The notes below the pieces were generated by a model. That model did no database searches. It saw nothing but the letters and a program-made list of their open reading frames with translations, and was not told the origin of the DNA. Positions 17,668-25,177 of a stretch of 46,764 bases of DNA are shown piece by piece. Made by a program: the position numbers and the translations under genes. The stretch covers positions 1-46,764 of the forward strand of contig CAMQWJ010000006.1 of the NCBI GenBank assembly GCA_947038515.1. Reading direction: 5' to 3'. This DNA comes from an uncultured Fusobacteriaceae bacterium (GTDB lineage Bacteria; Fusobacteriota; Fusobacteriia; Fusobacteriales; Fusobacteriaceae). The stretch's first letter is position 1. Every line of letters begins with the position of its first letter.

Positions 17668-18489
17668 TTATTTAATTAACCCCAAAATTTTTCTAGCTTC
17701 TGTTGGTGTAGCTATCTCTCTTCCCAATTCTTTAGCTATCCGTACAACTTTTTCTACAAGTTCTCCATTGGATTTTGCAAGGACACCTTTTTCAATATAA
17801 GTATTATCTTCAAATCCAACCCTAACATGTCCTCCAGAAATTATTGCTGCTGTAGCCAATGGAAATTCATATCTTCCTATTCCAGCAACTGAATATGTTG
17901 ATTCTCCAGGTAAGCTCTCTTTCAAAAATAAAAAATCTCGAAGTTCTCCTGATATCCCACCATTAACCCCCATCACAAAACTATAGTGAATAGGTGATTT
18001 TATAAAACCTTTTTTTTCAAGTCTAAGTGCCATATCAATCATTGACTTATCAAAAACTTCAACTTCAGGTTTTACATTTTTCTCTATCATTTTTGTTCCA
18101 AACTCTTTAATCATATTTTCAGTATTTATAAATATTTCATCTCCACCAAAATTAAGAGTTCCACAATCTAATGTAGCCATTTCAGGAGCAAGTTCTACTG
18201 GCTCCAGTCTTTCCTTAGAACTCATTCCTACAGAACCTCCTGTTGATGGTTGAATTATTACATCAGGACATTTTATTTTTATTGCTTCTATACATTTTTG
18301 ATATCTTTCTCTACTTTGAGTAGGTTTTCCATCATCCTCCCGTACATGAAGATGAATAATAGAAGCTCCTGCTTTATATGATAAATATGCTTCCCTTGCA
18401 ATTTCTTCAACAGTATAAGGTACTGCTGGATTATTTTCTTTAGTTACTTCTGCTCCACAAATAGCAGCTGTAATAATTAATTTTTCCAT
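17668..18489 (-). CDS. kce: 3-keto-5-aminohexanoate cleavage enzyme
   Basis: Kce is a zinc-dependent enzyme of the BKACE (DUF849) family. It condenses 3-keto-5-aminohexanoate with acetyl-CoA and splits the product into 3-aminobutyryl-CoA and acetoacetate. The 273-aa protein carries the metal ligands His46 and His48 in IIHLHVRE, PSTGGSVGMS near residues 81-90, and a late acidic residue, Glu227, in GGHVRVGFED. It begins 2 bases after the kal stop with a GGGG-type ribosome site. BKACE members vary in substrate, but flanking kal and kdd fix the assignment. Confidence 0.95.
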   Translation of the reverse strand: MEKLIITAAICGAEVTKENNPAVPYTVEEIAREAYLSYKAGASIIHLHVREDDGKPTQSRERYQKCIEAIKIKCPDVIIQPSTGGSVGMSSKERLEPVELAPEMATLDCGTLNFGGDEIFINTENMIKEFGTKMIEKNVKPEVEVFDKSMIDMALRLEKKGFIKSPIHYSFVMGVNGGISGELRDFLFLKESLPGESTYSVAGIGRYEFPLATAAIISGGHVRVGFEDNTYIEKGVLAKSNGELVEKVVRIAKELGREIATPTEARKILGLIK

Positions 18490-18491
18490 TT

Positions 18492-18878
18492 TTACCCCTT
18501 TCTTTGATTACCTATTGGTACAACACATGTTCCAATAGCTTTACAAACTATAATAGGTTCTTCTAAAAAATCACAAGCTGAATCTGAAATATCTATCCTT
18601 GGTATAATTACTTTCCTAGCTTCAAAGCTCATTTCTCTTGAAGATTTTCCTATTTTTGTAATTTCTCCTACAACTTCTATATAGTCACCAGCATATACTG
18701 GTGCAATAAATTCAACAGAACTATAAGCCTTGAACAATCCTTCATCTCCATCTTGTTTGATTAATAATTCCGTTGCAACATCTCCAAATAATTGTAATAT
18801 CTTTGCTCCATCTACAAGATTTCCACCATAATGTGCATCAGCTGTACTCATTCTTAATCTAATTAATGATTTAGTCAT
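18492..18878 (-). CDS. kal: 3-aminobutyryl-CoA ammonia-lyase
   Basis: Kal removes ammonia from L-3-aminobutyryl-CoA to give crotonyl-CoA. The 128-aa protein is a single hotdog-fold unit, with the family pattern [34 protein letters not shown] from residue 7 and [31 protein letters not shown] in the C-terminal half. It is encoded between the NhaC-like transporter and kce. Its product is the substrate of the divergently encoded Bcd. General thioesterases share the fold, but this motif set and position are specific. Confidence 0.95.
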   Translation of the reverse strand: MTKSLIRLRMSTADAHYGGNLVDGAKILQLFGDVATELLIKQDGDEGLFKAYSSVEFIAPVYAGDYIEVVGEITKIGKSSREMSFEARKVIIPRIDISDSACDFLEEPIIVCKAIGTCVVPIGNQRKG

Positions 18879-18903
18879 TTTTCATAGTTGAGGTATCCCT
18901 ATT

Positions 18904-20376
18904 CTATACCCCTTCCTCCTTATTTTTTGTTTTTAAGACTACATCTGGTTCAGCAGGTATTTTAAAATTAGGAATAAATCTGTCCAATCCTGTTATTGTA
19001 AGAAGTAAAATACTTCCCACTGCAATAAAAGCCATAAAATTATATTTAATAATATCGGTAGCTACAAATTTCTGCAATGGGTACACTGCATTTGCTATAC
19101 CTAGATAAAAACCAATATATACATGCCATGGTATTAACTGAGAACCAAACACACCTAAAGCATCACTAAATGTTGCATTCCTTAACTTTAATATTGCTAT
19201 ATTTTCTGGGGAACCTTCAACATTTTTATCCACAAGTTCTCTAATAATAGGACCAATAGTAACAATTTGGGCCATTTCATCTGCAAGAGCTGCATTTCCA
19301 GCAATAGACAATACACCATTGTAAAACATAAGTTGTTTTACACTTTTAGAAATTTTTACAACTAACTTTGAAATGGGTCTGAACGAATCCATTGTTCTCA
19401 TAATCCCACTAAATGCTGCAACCCACATCATCATAACAACAACCCAAGAACCTGCATCTGCAAATCCACTTTTAATTAAATTCAGAAATGCATGAGAATC
19501 AGTTACTGTTCCTGCAACAAGTCCTAGCCCATAAGCTGATGCTATTCCTAAGAATAAACACAGTAGTGTAGTAACTCCTCTAAAAGCTGCTACCAAAACT
19601 ATTACTAAAGGTATTGCCATATAGTAAGGCACTCCATTTTTAACTTGATTTAATAAAGTAACTGAACTAGGACGCTGCTCTTTAAGAGAAGCCCAGGCCT
19701 CTGCTGGAATTTGGCTAATAGCCTCTCCTGCATTTCCAATAGTAGTTGGTAATCCCATAGCTACACTTACTATATAGAAAGTAAGTGCTGCAGTTACTAA
19801 TACTCCCAAAGACCAAAAGCCTTGGTGTCTAATCCTTTTCGATACTTCAACTTGCTGCATTGCAGAACTTACTATTGTTGTATCTGAAATAAGTCCAATA
19901 TTATCACCAAAACATGCTCCACCAGCAATTGCAGCCAATGTTAATGTAATATTTCCACCAACAATATGGTTCAACCACAAAAATATTGGAGCACAAGCTG
20001 CAAAGGTTCCCCAACTTGTCCCTGTTGCTATGGAAAGAATAGATGTCACTATTATCCCCACTACTGCAACACTTCTTGCCGTCAACCCTACATTTAATGA
20101 CATATTAATGATAGAAGCTCCTACCCCTGTTGACATAAATACTTCTGCCATGGCATAAGCTACCATTAAAATAAAAAATGCAATTTGCATCTCTCTTGCA
20201 CTATTTACACAAGAATCCATTATATCATTTATTTTTTTCTTACAAAAAACAGTTGATATAAATGCAGCATACACTGTTGCAATAGGAGCTGCTATCAATG
20301 CATCAAAACCACCGATCATGAGTCCTGCCAAAACTGCCACTGGTGATAATTTTATAAGTGCCAATAAAAATTCCAT
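18904..20376 (-). CDS. NhaC-family Na+/H+ antiporter, candidate lysine-pathway transporter
   Basis: This is a 490-aa multi-span membrane protein. LSIATGTSWGTFAACAPIFLWL and GGACFGDNIGLISDTTIVSSAMQQ, in the first half, are NhaC-family hallmarks. I place the start at the ATG at 20376, with a run of six G in the Shine-Dalgarno 3 bases upstream; a TTG 21 bases earlier is in frame but lies before that site. It is second in the lysine run, just before kal, so it may import lysine or exchange it for a product or cation rather than serve only pH balance. The substrate is an inference. Confidence 0.82.
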   Translation of the reverse strand: MEFLLALIKLSPVAVLAGLMIGGFDALIAAPIATVYAAFISTVFCKKKINDIMDSCVNSAREMQIAFFILMVAYAMAEVFMSTGVGASIINMSLNVGLTARSVAVVGIIVTSILSIATGTSWGTFAACAPIFLWLNHIVGGNITLTLAAIAGGACFGDNIGLISDTTIVSSAMQQVEVSKRIRHQGFWSLGVLVTAALTFYIVSVAMGLPTTIGNAGEAISQIPAEAWASLKEQRPSSVTLLNQVKNGVPYYMAIPLVIVLVAAFRGVTTLLCLFLGIASAYGLGLVAGTVTDSHAFLNLIKSGFADAGSWVVVMMMWVAAFSGIMRTMDSFRPISKLVVKISKSVKQLMFYNGVLSIAGNAALADEMAQIVTIGPIIRELVDKNVEGSPENIAILKLRNATFSDALGVFGSQLIPWHVYIGFYLGIANAVYPLQKFVATDIIKYNFMAFIAVGSILLLTITGLDRFIPNFKIPAEPDVVLKTKNKEEGV

Positions 20377-20496
20377 AATCCCCCCTTTTATAAGCAAAAT
20401 AATTTTCTATTAATTTTACTTTTAATAAAATATTGAAATTAGTACTTATTTATTTTCTATAGACCTCTTAATTTTTAACTTTTTTAATTATATAAC

Positions 20497-20518
20497 TTTA
20501 AATATACTTTTAAATATA
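20497..20518. repeat. Two direct 10-bp repeats in the gap before the antiporter gene
   Basis: TTTAAATATA occurs at 20497-20506 and again at 20509-20518, one helical turn apart. The 157-bp gap between the reductase stop and the antiporter start is otherwise plain A/T sequence. It is long enough to hold a second promoter, but no clear one was found. Confidence 0.35.
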
Positions 20519-20533
20519 TTCTATTTTTGTTTT

Positions 20534-21259
20534 TTAAATTACTAATCCACCAGTAACTGCTAATGTATGACCAGTTATGAATGATGATTCTTCACTCGCT
20601 AAAAAAAGAACTGCATTTGCAATATCTTCTGGTTCTCCCATTCTTCCTAGTGGAGTTTTTTCTCTCATTCCTTCAATAATTTTTTCTGGCAAATCCTTTG
20701 TCATTGGCGTTGTTATGAAACCAGGAGCAATACAATTTGCTCTAATTTTAGCTCCTTTTCTAGCAAGCTCTTTTGACCAAGTTTGTGTCATTGCAATTAC
20801 TCCAGCTTTAGTTGCTGCATAATTTGTTTGACCTATATTTCCATATAGACCCACAACTGAAGACATTGTAATTATTGAACCTGATCTATTGGATGTCATT
20901 AAAGGTGCCACAGCTTGCGTCACATTAAATACACCTTTTAAATTTACATTAATTACTGCATCCCATTGCTCTTCAGTCATTCTTCCCATTAATGAATCTT
21001 TAGTTATTCCAGCATTATTTACTAAAACATCTATTCTTCCATATTTTTCTTTTATTTCTGCTACTATATTTTTTATACCTTCTCTATCTGTAATATTCAT
21101 AATAAGATGTTTTACATTTTCCTGTTCATATGTAGCCATCTCCATATCGCACGAATAAACCATTGTTGCTCCTTCACTAGCTAATTTCTCAACAATAGCC
21201 CTTCCTATTCCACGAGCACTTCCAGTTACTAGTGCTACCTTTCCTTCAACTCTGTTCAT
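20534..21259 (-). CDS. SDR reductase, FabG/PhaB type (probable acetoacetyl-CoA or 3-oxoacyl reductase)
   Basis: The 241-aa short-chain dehydrogenase has the cofactor loop GSARGIGRAI near residues 14-23, NNAGITKDSLMGRM near 87-100, catalytic Ser-Tyr-Lys in SSVV...YAATKAG near 134-155, and APGFITTPMT near 182-191. The chosen ATG at 21259 has TCCTCC (complement) 6 bases upstream; a TTG one codon earlier sits too close. Housekeeping FabG works on 3-oxoacyl-ACP. No acyl-carrier genes are near, whereas a PhaJ-like hydratase is divergent and thiolase follows, so NADPH-dependent formation of (R)-3-hydroxybutyryl-CoA is a strong alternative. Confidence 0.85.
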   Translation of the reverse strand: MNRVEGKVALVTGSARGIGRAIVEKLASEGATMVYSCDMEMATYEQENVKHLIMNITDREGIKNIVAEIKEKYGRIDVLVNNAGITKDSLMGRMTEEQWDAVINVNLKGVFNVTQAVAPLMTSNRSGSIITMSSVVGLYGNIGQTNYAATKAGVIAMTQTWSKELARKGAKIRANCIAPGFITTPMTKDLPEKIIEGMREKTPLGRMGEPEDIANAVLFLASEESSFITGHTLAVTGGLVI

Positions 21260-21324
21260 CAATGTTCCTCCTTAAAATCTTAATTTCTAATTTGTAGTAC
21301 ATTTTTATATGTTCCTATAGGTTG

Positions 21325-21352
21325 AGTATACCTTATTTTAAGAAAATGTCAA
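21325..21352 (-). promoter_or_regulatory. Sigma-70-type promoter for the lysine fermentation run
   Basis: On the minus strand TTGACA (21352-21347) is a perfect -35 and TATACT (21330-21325) a good -10, with a 16-base spacer. Transcription should begin near 21318, giving a leader of about 60 bases before the reductase start. It is the best promoter seen upstream of this arm. Confidence 0.82.
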
Positions 21353-21356
21353 GAGC

Positions 21357-21400
21357 AATATTTATTTAAAATGAATATTAAATCATTTTAAATAAATATT
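21357..21400. promoter_or_regulatory. Perfect 18-bp inverted repeat, probable operator
   Basis: AATATTTATTTAAAATGA (21357-21374) and its exact reverse complement (21383-21400) are separated by 8 bases. The repeat begins 4 bp upstream of the minus-strand -35 and lies 73 bp from the plus-strand -35. That position suits an activator of the minus arm or a looping repressor of both. No T run follows it in either direction as in a terminator. The binder is unknown; the tandem TetR protein is the natural candidate. Confidence 0.72.
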
Positions 21401-21473
21401 TTATTAATCAAAGATGAAATTTATTTATCTACTTAATTTTATACTCTTCCAAGGTTTTTTTTCAAATTTAAAG

Positions 21474-21502
21474 TTGACTTTTAAAAAAAAAGAAGTTATA
21501 TT
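21474..21502 (+). promoter_or_regulatory. Sigma-70-type promoter for the hydratase-bcd-etf-thl operon
   Basis: TTGACT (21474-21479), a 17-base spacer and TATATT (21497-21502) make a near-consensus promoter. Transcription would begin near 21509, about 70 bases before the start codon. Confidence 0.8.
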
Positions 21503-21514
21503 ATATTATATTTT

Positions 21515-21551
21515 ATCAAACAAAAACTGAATTGTTTTTCAAAAGTTTGAT
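21515..21551 (+). other. Leader hairpin at the 5' end of the phaJ-like mRNA
   Basis: ATCAAAC (21515-21521) pairs with GTTTGAT (21545-21551), and the inner AAAAAC/GTTTTT can extend it with a bulge of five bases. It starts about 6 bases after the predicted transcription start, where it could stabilise the mRNA or, as DNA, act as an operator. Confidence 0.45.
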
Positions 21552-21578
21552 ATCTAACTTATTTTAAGGAGGATAATT

Positions 21579-21986
21579 ATGAAATTTGAAAATTTAAAAT
21601 TAGGAATGTGTGACTCTATTTCTAAGACTATTACTGGAAAAGATGTTGATTCTTTTGCTGAAATTTCATTGGATACCAATCCAATCCATTTAAATGAAGA
21701 ATACGCTTCTAAAACTATTTTTAAAAAAAGAATAGCTCATGGAATTTTGACAACGGGGTTAATTTCTGCTGTTTTAGGAACAAAACTTCCTGGTGAAGGA
21801 GCTATCTATTTGTCTCAAGATATTAAATTTTTAGCCCCTGTTTACTTAAACGATACGATCACTGCTACGGTTAAAATTATTGAACTTAATGAAGAAAAAA
21901 GAAAAGTAACAGTAAGTACAATTTGTACTAACCAAGAAGGAAAAGAAGTTCTTTCAGGAAAGGCGATTCTTCTACAAAAATTTTGA
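21579..21986 (+). CDS. MaoC-like hotdog hydratase, PhaJ type ((R)-specific enoyl-CoA hydratase)
   Basis: The 135-aa single-domain protein has the hydratase-2 motif: Asp32 and His37 in DTNPIHLNEEYA, then RIAHGILTTGLISAVLG. The spacing equals Asp31/His36 of Aeromonas PhaJ. Such enzymes interconvert crotonyl-CoA and (R)-3-hydroxybutyryl-CoA. AAGGAGG precedes the ATG. It opens the divergent operon with bcd, etfBA and thiolase and faces the FabG-type gene. These genes could make an R-specific bridge from acetoacetyl-CoA to crotonyl-CoA. No crotonase or 3-hydroxybutyryl-CoA dehydrogenase (hbd) gene lies in the window. PHA synthesis is an alternative but no synthase is present here. Confidence 0.85.
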   Translation: MKFENLKLGMCDSISKTITGKDVDSFAEISLDTNPIHLNEEYASKTIFKKRIAHGILTTGLISAVLGTKLPGEGAIYLSQDIKFLAPVYLNDTITATVKIIELNEEKRKVTVSTICTNQEGKEVLSGKAILLQKF

Positions 21987-22044
21987 TTACTAATTTCATT
22001 TACTAATCTTAATATAAACTTATTTAATTAATCTTATATAAAAA

Positions 22045-22091
22045 GGAGGGTATAATAAGTTAAGATTTATACTTATTATACAGAATGAAAA
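22045..22091 (+). promoter_or_regulatory. Shine-Dalgarno separated from the bcd start by a hairpin
   Basis: GGAGGG (22045-22050) is 41 bases before the bcd ATG at 22092, too far for linear use. Between them lies a perfect 10-bp stem, TATAATAAGT (22051-22060) with ACTTATTATA (22071-22080). Folding it leaves 11 bases between the Shine-Dalgarno and the ATG. An out-of-frame ATG at 22085 would be 4 bases away and encodes only 14 residues. Confidence 0.6.
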
Positions 22092-23240
22092 ATGAATTTT
22101 ACATTATCGAAAACACATCTATTATTTAAACAAATGATTACAGAATTTTCAGAAAATGAAGTTAAACCTCTTGCTTCTGAAGTTGATGAAGAGGAAAGAT
22201 TTCCAAGTGAAACAGTTGAAAAAATGTCAAAAATTGGATTTTTTGGTTTAAATATACCTAAACAATATGGTGGAACAGATGCTGATGGTATCATGTACAC
22301 CATGGCAGTTGAAGAGTTATCTAAAGTTTGTGCAACGACAGGTGTTATACTTTCAGCCCATGCCTCTTTAGGAGTTTCTCCTATCCTTGAGTTTGGAACG
22401 GAAGAGCAAAAACAAAAATATCTACCTAAAATGGCTACTGGTGAATGGTTAGGAGCTTTTGGTCTTACTGAAGCCAATGCTGGTACAGATGCTGCTGGAC
22501 AACAAACAACAGCTATTTTTGATGAAGCTACACAAGAATGGATTCTTAATGGTTCTAAAATTTTTATAACTAATGCTGGCTATGCACACATTTATATAGT
22601 TTTTGCTATGACAGATAAGTCTTTAGGACTTAAAGGTATCTCTGCTTATATCGTAGAAGCTGATCGTCCAGGATTCTCTATAGGAAAAAAAGAAAAAAAA
22701 CTTGGTATAAAAGGCTCTTCAACTTGTGAATTAATTTTTGAAGAATGTAGAATACCTAAAGAAAATCTTTTAGGGGCAGTTGGAAAAGGATTTAAAATTG
22801 CTATGATGACCCTTGATGGTGGACGAATAGGAATTGCTGCTCAAGCATTGGGAATTGCTGGTGGAGCCCTTGATGAAACTATTAAATATGTTAATGAAAG
22901 AAAACAATTTGGAAAGGCAATTGGTAAATTTCAAAATACTCAATTTCAAATAGCTGATATGTATTCTAAAGTAGAAGCCTCTAAATGTCTTGTTTATAAA
23001 GCAGCATGGAAAAAAATGATGAAGCAACCTTACTCTTTAGAAGCTGCAACTGCTAAATTATTTGCTTCTGAGGCTGCGATGGAAGTTACTACTAAAGCTG
23101 TTCAATTACATGGTGGATATGGATATACTAGAGAGTATCCAGTTGAAAGAATGATGAGAGATGCAAAAATAACTGAAATTTATGAAGGAACTTCTGAAGT
23201 TCAAAGAATGGTTATTGCAGCAAGTATTATGAAAAAATAA
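22092..23240 (+). CDS. bcd: Butyryl-CoA dehydrogenase (short-chain acyl-CoA dehydrogenase)
   Basis: Bcd reduces crotonyl-CoA to butyryl-CoA with electrons from EtfAB. The 382-aa protein is full length for the FAD acyl-CoA dehydrogenase family. LGAFGLTEANAGTDAAGQQTTA near residues 119-140, RKQFGKAIGKFQ near 272-283, LHGGYGYTREYPVERMMRDAK near 337-357, and the catalytic Glu365 in EIYEGTSEVQR are all present. An in-frame stop at 22086-22088 excludes earlier starts; the only strong ribosome site is 41 bases upstream behind a hairpin. The operon context (etfB, etfA, thiolase) supports the butyryl-CoA role. Confidence 0.95.
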   Translation: MNFTLSKTHLLFKQMITEFSENEVKPLASEVDEEERFPSETVEKMSKIGFFGLNIPKQYGGTDADGIMYTMAVEELSKVCATTGVILSAHASLGVSPILEFGTEEQKQKYLPKMATGEWLGAFGLTEANAGTDAAGQQTTAIFDEATQEWILNGSKIFITNAGYAHIYIVFAMTDKSLGLKGISAYIVEADRPGFSIGKKEKKLGIKGSSTCELIFEECRIPKENLLGAVGKGFKIAMMTLDGGRIGIAAQALGIAGGALDETIKYVNERKQFGKAIGKFQNTQFQIADMYSKVEASKCLVYKAAWKKMMKQPYSLEAATAKLFASEAAMEVTTKAVQLHGGYGYTREYPVERMMRDAKITEIYEGTSEVQRMVIAASIMKK

Positions 23241-23242
23241 CT

Positions 23243-23268
23243 CTAATTATTAATTTATTTATAATTAG
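23243..23268 (+). other. Small inverted repeat between bcd and etfB
   Basis: CTAATTAT (23243-23250) and ATAATTAG (23261-23268) can form an 8-bp A/T-rich hairpin just after the bcd stop. No T run follows, so it is more likely an mRNA stability or processing element than a terminator. Confidence 0.35.
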
Positions 23269-23327
23269 CAAACAAAAATCAAAATCATATAGTAAGAAGA
23301 AAATAATAGTTTATTCAGGAGGAGAAA

Positions 23328-24110
23328 ATGAAAATAGTTGTATGTATTAAACAAGTTCCTGACACAACAGAAATAAGACTTGATCCAGAAAAAGGAACTT
23401 TAATTAGAGATGGAGTACCTAGTATTATTAATCCAGATGATAAAGCAGGACTTGAAGAAGCTTTAAAATTAAAAGATGAGTTTGGAGCCCATGTAACAGT
23501 AATAACTATGGGACCACCACAAGCTGATCTAGCTCTTAGAGAAGCTATTGCCATGGGAGCTGATAGAGCTATCCTATTAACAGATAGAAAGTTTGCTGGA
23601 GCAGATACAATAGCTACTTCACATGCACTTTCTGCTGCCATTAGAGAACTTGATTATGATTTAGTCATTGCAGGAAGACAAGCAATTGATGGAGACACTG
23701 CACAAGTTGGACCTCAAATAGCTGAATTTCTAGATTTACCTCAAATTACTTATGCAAAAGAAATTAATTTTGATGGTAAAAAAACCTTTACAGTTAAGAG
23801 AGCTGTTGAAGATGGGTACTATTTAATGCAAGCTGAAACACCATTATTAATAACTGTTTTATCTGAAGCTAATAAAGCTCGTTATATGAATGTATCTGAC
23901 ATTGTTGATTCTTTTGAGAAAGAAGTTGAAATTTGGGATACTACTAAAATAACTGTTGCTGAAGAAAAATTAGGACTTAAAGGTTCACCTACTAAAGTTA
24001 AAAAATCATTTACAAAAGGAGCTAAACAAGCTGGTAAAATCCATGAAGTTGATGAAAAAGATGCTGCTAGATTGATAGTTGATAAGCTTAAAGAGAAGTT
24101 TATTATTTAA
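23328..24110 (+). CDS. etfB: Electron transfer flavoprotein, beta subunit
   Basis: EtfB (260 aa) pairs with EtfA to pass electrons to Bcd. The opening MKIVVCIKQVPDT, the AMGADRAILLTDR segment near residues 75-87, and the C-terminal arm are typical. The stretch AIDGDTAQVGPQIAEFL (about 119-135) resembles the signature I recall for electron-bifurcating EtfB proteins, where human-type Etf has a different sequence. If so, NADH oxidation would also reduce ferredoxin or flavodoxin. GGAGGAG lies 5 bases before the ATG. It is followed by etfA after 25 bases. Confidence 0.94.
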   Translation: MKIVVCIKQVPDTTEIRLDPEKGTLIRDGVPSIINPDDKAGLEEALKLKDEFGAHVTVITMGPPQADLALREAIAMGADRAILLTDRKFAGADTIATSHALSAAIRELDYDLVIAGRQAIDGDTAQVGPQIAEFLDLPQITYAKEINFDGKKTFTVKRAVEDGYYLMQAETPLLITVLSEANKARYMNVSDIVDSFEKEVEIWDTTKITVAEEKLGLKGSPTKVKKSFTKGAKQAGKIHEVDEKDAARLIVDKLKEKFII

Positions 24111-24135
24111 TAATCTTATAATCGAGGAGATGAAT

Positions 24136-25140
24136 ATGAATTTTAATGAATATAAAGGAATAATGATATTTGCAGAGCAAAGAGAAGGAGTTATTGAAAA
24201 CGTTGTTTTCGAACTTATCGGAAAAGGTAGAGAATTAGCTAACACTTTAAATGAAAAAGTAACTGCTGTACTTTTAGGAGATAATATTGAATCGTTAACA
24301 ACTCAACTAATTGAAAATGGAGCAGATAAAGTTCTTTTTGTTGATGCACCTGAATTAAAAAATTATGATACCGAAGCTTATACACAAGCATTCAGTAAAA
24401 TTATTAATGATGAAAAACCAGAAATTGTTCTAATAGGAGCTACTACAATTGGTAGAGATTTAGGTCCTAGAATTTCTGGAAGAGTTAATACTGGACTAAC
24501 TGCTGATTGTACTTCTCTTGAAATTGATGAAAATAGAGATTTACTTATGACTCGACCTGCATTTGGTGGAAATTTAATGGCAACAATCATTTGTCCCGAT
24601 CATAGACCACAAATGTCTACAGTAAGACCAGGTGTCATGAAAAGAGTTGAAATAGATTTAGAAAAAAAAGGTGAAATAATAAAAGTTAAAGTAGCTTTTG
24701 ATACCTCTAAATGTAGAGTAAAAATTCTTGAAATAGTTAAAGAAGGGGCTCAAAAAATAGATATCTCTGAAGCTTCAATTCTTGTTGCTGGAGGAAGAGG
24801 ATTAGGTTCTTCTGCTAACTTTGAAAAATTAGAAGCTGTAGCTACTGAACTTGGTGCAGTAACAGCGGCATCTAGAGCAGCCATTGATGCTGGTTGGCTA
24901 GGACACGAAAGACAAGTTGGTCAAACAGGTAAAACTGTTAGACCTAGTATATATTTTGCTTGTGGTATTTCTGGAGCCATCCAACATATTGCTGGTATGG
25001 AAGAATCTGAATATATTATTGCCATAAACAAAGATAAATATGCCCCTATTTTCTCAACTGCTGACTTAGGAATTGTTGGAGATGTAAATAAAATTATTCC
25101 TGCACTTCTTTCAGCGTTAAAAAAAGAAAAATCTTGCTAG
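24136..25140 (+). CDS. etfA: Electron transfer flavoprotein, alpha subunit
   Basis: EtfA (334 aa) binds FAD in its C-terminal domain: VAGGRGLGSS near residues 214-223, TAASRAAIDAGW near 237-248, GQTGKTVRP near 256-264, YFACGISGAIQH near 267-278, and TADLGIVGD near 302-310. It lacks the N-terminal ferredoxin-like domain found in some clostridial EtfA. The ATG at 24136 is preferred because GAGGAG sits 6 bases upstream; another ATG two codons earlier directly abuts that site. It forms the Bcd electron donor with EtfB. Confidence 0.94.
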   Translation: MNFNEYKGIMIFAEQREGVIENVVFELIGKGRELANTLNEKVTAVLLGDNIESLTTQLIENGADKVLFVDAPELKNYDTEAYTQAFSKIINDEKPEIVLIGATTIGRDLGPRISGRVNTGLTADCTSLEIDENRDLLMTRPAFGGNLMATIICPDHRPQMSTVRPGVMKRVEIDLEKKGEIIKVKVAFDTSKCRVKILEIVKEGAQKIDISEASILVAGGRGLGSSANFEKLEAVATELGAVTAASRAAIDAGWLGHERQVGQTGKTVRPSIYFACGISGAIQHIAGMEESEYIIAINKDKYAPIFSTADLGIVGDVNKIIPALLSALKKEKSC

Positions 25141-25177
25141 TTCTTAATTGTTGAATAGATTAAAATGGAGGAATAAT

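Larger units (their letters stand above)
21260..21578. promoter_or_regulatory. Divergent control region of the lysine/butyrate genes
   Basis: This 319-bp gene-free stretch separates the two arms. It holds a minus-strand promoter (21325-21352), a perfect 18-bp inverted repeat (21357-21400), a plus-strand promoter (21474-21502) and a leader hairpin (21515-21551). No open reading frame of note lies in it. Confidence 0.8.

Noticed and set aside
22076-22477. 133-codon minus-strand ORF opposite bcd
   Set aside because: It is the shadow of strongly conserved bcd codons on the other strand.
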